DNA of 11,094 bases from Desulfobacteraceae bacterium (GTDB taxonomy: Bacteria; Desulfobacterota; Desulfobacteria; Desulfobacterales; Desulfosalsimonadaceae). The notes under the pieces are model-generated. The model worked only from the letters and a program-made list of their open reading frames with translations, searched no databases and had not been told where the DNA came from. This document shows positions 6,344 to 11,094 of the stretch, piece after piece (positions within the stretch are counted from its first letter, which is position 1; the number at the start of each line of letters is the position of its first letter). Where the stretch lies: assembly GCA_007131845.1 (NCBI GenBank), contig SLPT01000244.1:1-11094 (forward strand), written 5' to 3'. The position numbers and the translations under genes were made by a program.

Positions 6344-9067
6344 TTATTCCGACAATGCCGCGTGCGCGGCTGCGAGCCGGGCGATGGGCACCCGGAAGGG
6401 GGAGCATGAAACGTAGTTCAACCCGAGCCGGTGGCAAAGATCAATCGACTTAGGATCTCCGCCGTGCTCGCCGCAGATGCCGCATTCCAGCTCCGGATGA
6501 ACGCTGCGGCCCCGCTTAACGCCGATTTCCATCAGTGCGCCCACGCCTTCGTTATCGATGGTGGAAAAGGGGTTGAACGGAAGGATCCCGGTTTCCAGGT
6601 ATTCCACGAGAAAACCGGCCTCGGCGTCATCACGGGAGATGCCGAACGTCGTCTGCGTCAGATCATTGGTGCCGAACGAGAAAAACTCCGCCTTTTCTGC
6701 AATCTCGTTTGCGGTCAGCGCGGCCCGGGGGATTTCGATCATGGTGCCGAACTTGTAGTCGATCTGCATATTGTGTTCGTACATGATCTTCTGTGCTTCA
6801 GTCTCGAGCGTTTCTCGCTGTTTGGCAAGCTCGTTGACATGACAGGTCAGGGGAATCATGATCTTCGGGAACACGGCAACCCCTTCTTTGGCCACTTCGC
6901 AGGCGGCCTCGAAAATGGCGCGGATCTGCATGACCGTTAGCGCGGGGATCCGGATGCCCAGGCGAACACCGCGCAGGCCCAGCATGGGATTGGACTCGTG
7001 GAGGCTCTCCGCACGCTGGAGAAGCTGCTCTTTTTCCCGGATCATTCGCAGAATCTCATCGATATCCGACATGTTGGCGGCATGCTTCAGCCGGATTTTC
7101 AAGTCAGCCAACTCCCGGATCAGGTCGAAGGAGTTGGGCAGAAACTCGTGCAGCGGCGGGTCGATGAGCCGGATGATGACCGGCAGGCCGTCCATGGTCC
7201 GGAACAGGCCGGCAAAATCTTCCTTCTGAAAGGGAAGCAGGGCATCCAGGGCCTCTTTCTGGTCCACGGGGCGATCCGTCATGATCATTTTCTGGACGAT
7301 GGGAAGCCGTTCGGACTCGAAAAACATATGCTCGGTTCGGCACAAGCCAATCCCCTGGGCACCGTACTCGCGGGCACGCTGCGCATCTCTGGGATAATCG
7401 GCATTGGCCCAAACCCCGAGACGCCGGAACCCATCCGCCCATTCCAGGAGCTTGATCAGCCAGGGATCCTTGATGTCCGGGATCATGGTATCGATTTTTC
7501 CGGTATAGACCTCCCCGCTGGTGCCGTCGATGGAGAGCCAGTCCCCCTCGTTGATGACCTTTTCGCCCACGGTCATTTTCCGCTTGTTGATCTCGATGCT
7601 CAGCTCAGATGCCCCGACCACGGCGGGCTTTCCGAACTGACGGGCCACAAGGGCCGCATGGCTGGTGCGTCCGCCCCGGCTGGTCAGAATTCCTTCCGCC
7701 GCCAGCATGCCGTGTACGTCGTCGGGCTTTGTTTCAGGGCGCACCATGATGACATTCTTCCCCTCTTTCTTGACCCAGTCGACCACCATGTCGGCGTCGA
7801 ACGCAGCCAGGCCGCAGGCTGCCCCCGGGGAAACATTGAGTCCCTTTGCCAGCAGTCGCCCCTGACTACGGGCCTTTTTGGTGGAATCCGGGTCGAACTG
7901 GGGATGGAGGAAAAAGTCCACCTGCTCCGGAGTCACGCGCATCACGGCTTCTTTCTGATTAATCAGCCCTTCTTCGGCCATGTCAACGGCGATGCGAACA
8001 GCGGCCCGGGCCGTCCGTTTGCCGTCGCGCGTCTGGAGCATCCAGAGCTTGCCCTTTTCAATGGTGAACTCCACGTCCTGCATTTCGCGGTAGTAATTTT
8101 CCAACTTCCGCGCGATGGTCGCAAATTCGTTATAGGCATCGGGCATTTCCTTTTCCATCTCGGCAAGATCCTTGGTCATCCGGGTGCCGGCCACCACGTC
8201 CTCGCCCTGGGCGTTGACCAGGTAATCGCCTTCCAGCTTGTTGTCGCCGGTGTAGCCGTTGCGGGTCATGGCCACGCCCGTTGCCGAATCATTGCCCATG
8301 TTGCCGAATACCATGGTAACAATGGAAACCGCGGTGCCGAGATCGTGGGGGATGCCGGCGGCGGCCCGGTAGTCGACCGCCCGCTTGCCGTTCCAGCTCT
8401 TGAATACGGCTTCCGTGGCGAGCTTGAGCTGAATGGTCGGATCGGTGGGAAAGTCATGATGGGTGTAATGGCGATAGATTCCCTTGAACTCACGGGTGAC
8501 GACCTTCCAGTCATCCGCCGTCAGGTCTGCATCGTTTTTGGCGCCGGCTTTCCGGCGGGCCTCGGTGATAACATCTTCGAAGACCTCGTCCCGGACGCCC
8601 ATGACCACGGAGCCGAACATCTGGATCAGCCGCCGGTAGGAATCAAAGACAAACCGTGGATCATCGGTCAGACGAATCATTCCCTGGGCTGTTTCGTCGT
8701 TTAGTCCGATGTTCAATACCGTGTCCATCATGCCGGGCATGGAAAACTTGGCGCCGGACCGGCAGGAGACCAGGAGCGGACGGTCCGGGTCGCCCAGGAC
8801 CTTGCCGGTGGATTTCTCGACGGCCTTAAGGGCTTCGAGTTCCTGGTCCCACATGCCTTCGGGGAGCATGGCACCCTTGGACAGGTATTCGTTGCACGCT
8901 TCCGTGGTGACGGTAAACCCGGGAGGAACCGGGATGCCCAGCCGCACCATTTCCGCAAGATTGGTCCCCTTGCCGCCCAAAAGGCCCTTTACTTTGTCCC
9001 AGTCCTTACCCACGTAGGCTTCGACGGAGTCCAGTTCTTCAAACAGGTAAACATACTTTCTGGTCAT
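6344..9067 (-). CDS. ppdK: Pyruvate, phosphate dikinase
   Basis: PpdK catalyses pyruvate + ATP + Pi to PEP + AMP + PPi, reversibly, in the cytoplasm. It feeds gluconeogenesis or, in reverse, saves energy in glycolysis. The 907-residue protein has the full three-domain order. First comes an N-terminal ATP-grasp domain (1 to about 350), with GGKGTNLAEM (31-40) and CRSGAKFSMPGMMDT (102-116). Next is the swivelling phospho-histidine domain (about 400-510), with GGRTSHAAL and catalytic His470. Last is the PEP/pyruvate TIM barrel (about 525-900), with GIGLCRTEHMF, ESNPMLGLRG, FSFGTNDLTQTTFG and ECGICGEHGG carrying the catalytic Cys865. Length is normal for bacterial PPDK (about 870-910). The frame is open 16 codons further, to 9115, but ATG 9065-9067 is preferred. 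It has GGGGAGG six bases upstream and begins MTRKYVYLFEE, as expected of the family. No PPDK regulatory protein gene is present here. The gene stands alone with its own terminator. Identification is essentially certain. Confidence 0.98.
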   Translation of the reverse strand: MTRKYVYLFEELDSVEAYVGKDWDKVKGLLGGKGTNLAEMVRLGIPVPPGFTVTTEACNEYLSKGAMLPEGMWDQELEALKAVEKSTGKVLGDPDRPLLVSCRSGAKFSMPGMMDTVLNIGLNDETAQGMIRLTDDPRFVFDSYRRLIQMFGSVVMGVRDEVFEDVITEARRKAGAKNDADLTADDWKVVTREFKGIYRHYTHHDFPTDPTIQLKLATEAVFKSWNGKRAVDYRAAAGIPHDLGTAVSIVTMVFGNMGNDSATGVAMTRNGYTGDNKLEGDYLVNAQGEDVVAGTRMTKDLAEMEKEMPDAYNEFATIARKLENYYREMQDVEFTIEKGKLWMLQTRDGKRTARAAVRIAVDMAEEGLINQKEAVMRVTPEQVDFFLHPQFDPDSTKKARSQGRLLAKGLNVSPGAACGLAAFDADMVVDWVKKEGKNVIMVRPETKPDDVHGMLAAEGILTSRGGRTSHAALVARQFGKPAVVGASELSIEINKRKMTVGEKVINEGDWLSIDGTSGEVYTGKIDTMIPDIKDPWLIKLLEWADGFRRLGVWANADYPRDAQRAREYGAQGIGLCRTEHMFFESERLPIVQKMIMTDRPVDQKEALDALLPFQKEDFAGLFRTMDGLPVIIRLIDPPLHEFLPNSFDLIRELADLKIRLKHAANMSDIDEILRMIREKEQLLQRAESLHESNPMLGLRGVRLGIRIPALTVMQIRAIFEAACEVAKEGVAVFPKIMIPLTCHVNELAKQRETLETEAQKIMYEHNMQIDYKFGTMIEIPRAALTANEIAEKAEFFSFGTNDLTQTTFGISRDDAEAGFLVEYLETGILPFNPFSTIDNEGVGALMEIGVKRGRSVHPELECGICGEHGGDPKSIDLCHRLGLNYVSCSPFRVPIARLAAAHAALSE

Positions 9068-9073
9068 TTTAAA

Positions 9074-9080
9074 CCTCCCC
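9074..9080 (-). promoter_or_regulatory. Strong ribosome binding site that fixes the ppdK start
   Basis: GGGGAGG on the minus strand lies six bases before the ATG at 9065-9067. The upstream in-frame ATG at 9113-9115 has no comparable site. This sets the N-terminus at MTRKYVYLF rather than the longer MFRYKSNHL. Confidence 0.85.
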
Positions 9081-9260
9081 ATTATTTTCAAGTGATTTGA
9101 TTTGTAACGAAACATGCTGCAGGCGGCAGACTACGTCCCCCATCCGAAAAGCCGGCCGACCGGCAAAACCATGCCCGAACAGCGCTGCGCAGAAAACCGC
9201 CATACCACAGTTAGTGCCCGAAGGAAAACCAGGATTTTTCGTCAAGGTCAAGGACTGTGA

Positions 9261-9307
9261 AAATTTTAACCGCAAGAATACTCGCTGTATTTTGAGGATT
9301 AAAATTT
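9261..9307. repeat. Nested inverted repeat in the ppdK upstream region
   Basis: The outer arms are AAATTTTAA (9261-9269) and TTAAAATTT (9299-9307), perfect over 9 bp. The inner arms are AATAC (9277-9281) and GTATT (9287-9291) around a 5-base loop. The two are roughly concentric. The outer arms are pure A/T, so chance or a bent promoter-type region is possible; a dimeric or tetrameric regulator site is the other reading. Confidence 0.35.
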
Positions 9308-9510
9308 GAGCCGGACGCAGAGATTGGCGAAAAAGACGGTTTTCGTTCAGGCAATAGTTATGGGATATGTCCCGGATCCGTATATCACAAATAGAAAGAT
9401 AATTCAAAAAACCGGCTTTGCCCGCAGAAGACTTCTTTTTCTTCAATCCGGCGCCATATGCGTTACGAAACACTTGCCATATTTTTCTCTTCTTTTTACC
9501 TGCAATTGTG

Positions 9511-9519
9511 TGATATAAG
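9511..9519 (+). promoter_or_regulatory. Extended -10 promoter candidate for the histidine kinase gene
   Basis: TGATATAAG fits the extended -10 pattern TGnTATAAT with one mismatch. It lies 70 bases before the kinase start codon in an AT-rich stretch. No good -35 sits 17 bp upstream, which extended -10 promoters tolerate. The next strand-matched gene begins at 9589. Confidence 0.4.
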
Positions 9520-9588
9520 AAGTAAAGAATCGAAGTTTTTTCCCTCCACCCCATAGCCGGGTGTACAAAATCAACCGGTGGGATCGAC

Positions 9589-11094
9589 ATGGAAGACAGG
9601 CCCAAAGACAGTCGGCATCCCGTACAGACCAAACCGTCAACTAATCCGGACGAAGAAACGGACGGCGTCGGATGCCGGCGGTTCGAAAGCCAGATCATCC
9701 AGGTTCTTGAAAAACTACCCATCCCCGTTTTCATCCAGACCAACAGAAAATTTTCCTACCTCAACCCGAAGGCCGTTAGGCTGTTCGGCGCGGCCGACGC
9801 TACCGCGCTGATCGAAAAGCCGGTGACGGACCAGGTCCACCCGGACTACCGGGATGCCGCACTGGCAAGAATCCGGCATCTGAACGAGGATCACCTGCCG
9901 GTGGAAGCCCGCACGGAGGTGGTTTTTTTCCGCATGGACGGCACGACGGTCTGGGTGGAAACCAGCGGCGAGCCGGTCATTTTCGACGGAGAAAACGGGG
10001 CGCTGGTCTTCGTGCAGGATATCACCGAGCGGAAAATGGCCGAAAAGCAACTCCGGGCAAACGAAGAAATGTTCCGGTCCATCGCCGATTATACAGCCGA
10101 CTGGGAAAGCTGGTTCGATCCGGCCGGCAGCCTGATCTGGGTCAATCCCTATGCCGAGCGGATCACCGGGTACACTCCCGAAGAGATGCTGGCAATGCCG
10201 GATTTCTTTACCACCCTTGTCCACCCGGACGACCGGAAAAAAGCACTTCATCAAATATCCATGGTTTTCGACGGCCGCGAGCCGGCCGGAGAGAACTACG
10301 AAGTCCGGATCATCCGGAAAGACGGCAAAGCCCTTTGGCTTTCCATCAACTGGCAGGCGATAGTCGATGAAAACGGCCGCAACCTGGGCATCCGCTCCTC
10401 CGGGCGGGATGTTACCGACCGGAAGATCGCCGAGGCGCAAAACCGGCAGTGGCAGGATCTCATGCGCTACATCATCGAACACGATCCCAACGCCATCGCC
10501 GTCCACGACAACGACCTGCGCTACATATTCGTCAGTCGCCGCTACCTCGAAGACTACGGAGTCCGGGAGGAGGACGTCATCGGGAAGCATCACTACGATG
10601 TTTTTCCCGACATCCCGGAAAAATGGAAGGAAGTTCACCGCCGGGCGCTTGCCGGAGAAGTCCTGAGCGCAAAAGAAGACCGCTTCGAGCGCATGGACGG
10701 CACCGTGGATTATGCCAACTGGGAATGCAGGCCGTGGTATCACCAGGACGGAACCATCGGCGGCATCATCCTCTACACCGAGGTGGTCACGGAATGGAAG
10801 CGCGCCCAGCAGGAAAAGGCGGATATGGAGGAGCAGCTCCGGCAAGCCCAGAAGCTTGAATCCCTGGGCAGGCTTGCCGGAGGCGTGGCCCACGACTTCA
10901 ACAACATGCTCTCCATCATCAACGGGTACGCTGAGATCAGCATGGAGATGATCGATGATTCCGATCCGCTGCACGGCAATATCGGGGAAATCCTCCGGGC
11001 CGGCAAGCGCTCGTCGGAAATCGTCCGGCAGCTGCTGGCATTTGCCCGCCGTCAGACAATCTCTCCCGTCCGGATGAATATGAACGACATTGTC
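9589..11094 (+). CDS. PAS-PAS-PAS sensor histidine kinase, 3' end cut by window edge
   Basis: From ATG 9589 the frame is open for 502 codons to the window edge without a stop. Three PAS domains follow a polar N-terminal tail of about 30 residues. They lie at about 33-148 (ending QDITERKMAEKQL), 158-280 (ending RDVTDRKIAEAQ) and 285-403. A coiled linker EKADMEEQLRQAQKLESLGR leads to the HisKA dimerisation domain with the H-box GGVAHDFNNMLSIINGY, in which His435 is the phosphorylated residue. The HATPase domain, and perhaps a receiver domain as is common in this AHDFNN class, would lie beyond the window. There is no membrane segment or signal peptide, so sensing is probably cytoplasmic through the PAS domains. 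The ribosome site is weak (GGTGGGAT, ending 4 bases before ATG), and no alternative in-frame start lies close upstream. The partner regulator is unknown; the REC-DUF4388 protein is about 7 kb away and no link is shown. Confidence 0.93.
   Translation, partial: MEDRPKDSRHPVQTKPSTNPDEETDGVGCRRFESQIIQVLEKLPIPVFIQTNRKFSYLNPKAVRLFGAADATALIEKPVTDQVHPDYRDAALARIRHLNEDHLPVEARTEVVFFRMDGTTVWVETSGEPVIFDGENGALVFVQDITERKMAEKQLRANEEMFRSIADYTADWESWFDPAGSLIWVNPYAERITGYTPEEMLAMPDFFTTLVHPDDRKKALHQISMVFDGREPAGENYEVRIIRKDGKALWLSINWQAIVDENGRNLGIRSSGRDVTDRKIAEAQNRQWQDLMRYIIEHDPNAIAVHDNDLRYIFVSRRYLEDYGVREEDVIGKHHYDVFPDIPEKWKEVHRRALAGEVLSAKEDRFERMDGTVDYANWECRPWYHQDGTIGGIILYTEVVTEWKRAQQEKADMEEQLRQAQKLESLGRLAGGVAHDFNNMLSIINGYAEISMEMIDDSDPLHGNIGEILRAGKRSSEIVRQLLAFARRQTISPVRMNMNDIV

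Larger units (their letters stand above)
9068..9588. other. Divergent intergenic region between ppdK and the histidine kinase gene, 521 bp
   Basis: No credible gene was found; short open frames here lack family features or run into the kinase gene antisense. The ppdK side is GC-richer and holds a small GCCGG/CCGGC stem (9151-9155 with 9160-9164). On the minus strand that stem is followed by TTTT, so it could be an attenuator-like hairpin in the ppdK leader, though five base pairs is short. The middle holds the nested inverted repeat at 9261-9307 and a CGAAAA/TTTTCG repeat (9328-9333 with 9340-9345). The right part is AT-rich and carries a promoter candidate for the kinase. No convincing ppdK promoter was found. 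Confidence 0.55.

Noticed and set aside
6998..8704. 568-codon plus-strand open frame
   Set aside because: It lies wholly antisense to ppdK, which is unmistakable by its motifs. The translation is rich in His, Gly and Asp with no domain signature, as expected of a shadow frame in GC-rich coding DNA.
9068..9115. 16-codon N-terminal extension of PpdK
   Set aside because: The extension lacks a ribosome site and does not look like a PPDK N-terminus, whereas the internal ATG has GGGGAGG six bases upstream.
9418..9442. AGAAG/CTTCT palindrome followed by a T-run, terminator-like on the plus strand
   Set aside because: The arms are separated by a single base, so no loop can form. It is a simple palindrome in a pyrimidine-rich stretch, not a terminator.
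9069..9743. 224-codon minus-strand open frame crossing the divergent intergenic region
   Set aside because: It would start inside the histidine kinase gene and run to the ppdK start. The translation is compositionally odd, with no domain and no ribosome site, and its ends are set by chance stops.
9715..10974. 419-codon minus-strand open frame
   Set aside because: It is antisense to the PAS histidine kinase, whose PAS and H-box motifs are clear on the plus strand. The antisense product has no recognisable fold or ribosome site.

Overview
The window (about 55% G+C by eye) looks like the chromosome of a Gram-negative environmental bacterium. I infer Desulfobacterota, probably the Desulfobacterales group. 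The inference rests on three things: PAS-rich sensor proteins, a REC-DUF4388 response regulator, and an AtuA-family protein beside pyruvate phosphate dikinase. This is a judgement from gene content, not from a marker gene. I see no rRNA, tRNA, CRISPR array, transposase or phage gene.

Layout. (1) 1-563, minus strand: 5' part of a TetR-family regulator that runs off the left edge. A 13-bp palindrome lies upstream of its start and may be its own operator. (2) 564-1192: AT-rich gene-free stretch holding an imperfect inverted-repeat element of about 190 bp (714-904). (3) 1193-2770, plus strand: response regulator with an N-terminal receiver and two DUF4388 (PatA-like) modules, carrying a 12-bp in-frame tandem repeat. 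(4) 2791-4227, minus strand, convergent with (3): protein with three PAS domains and a degenerate histidine-kinase dimerisation helix. Asp402 stands where the phospho-accepting His should be, and there is no ATPase domain. Its promoter is placed so that the mRNA would be nearly leaderless. (5) 4419-6200, plus strand: full-length AtuA/DUF1446-family protein. (6) 6201-6343: two hairpins, one a good terminator for the next gene. (7) 6344-9067, minus strand: complete pyruvate phosphate dikinase with its catalytic His and Cys. (8) 9068-9588: divergent intergenic region with small inverted repeats and an extended -10 promoter candidate. (9) 9589-11094, plus strand: hybrid-type or ordinary PAS histidine kinase that runs off the right edge with an intact H-box.

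The genes are mostly single transcription units (alternating strands), so no operon is visible. The theme is signal transduction (TetR, REC-DUF4388, two PAS sensor proteins) around two metabolic genes. PpdK interconverts pyruvate and PEP. The AtuA-family protein belongs to a family tied to acyclic terpene or branched acyl-CoA catabolism, with its reaction unsettled. No complete novel system is evident. The points most worth a second look are the kinase-dead PAS protein facing the DUF4388 response regulator, its leaderless promoter, and the inverted-repeat element at 714-904.
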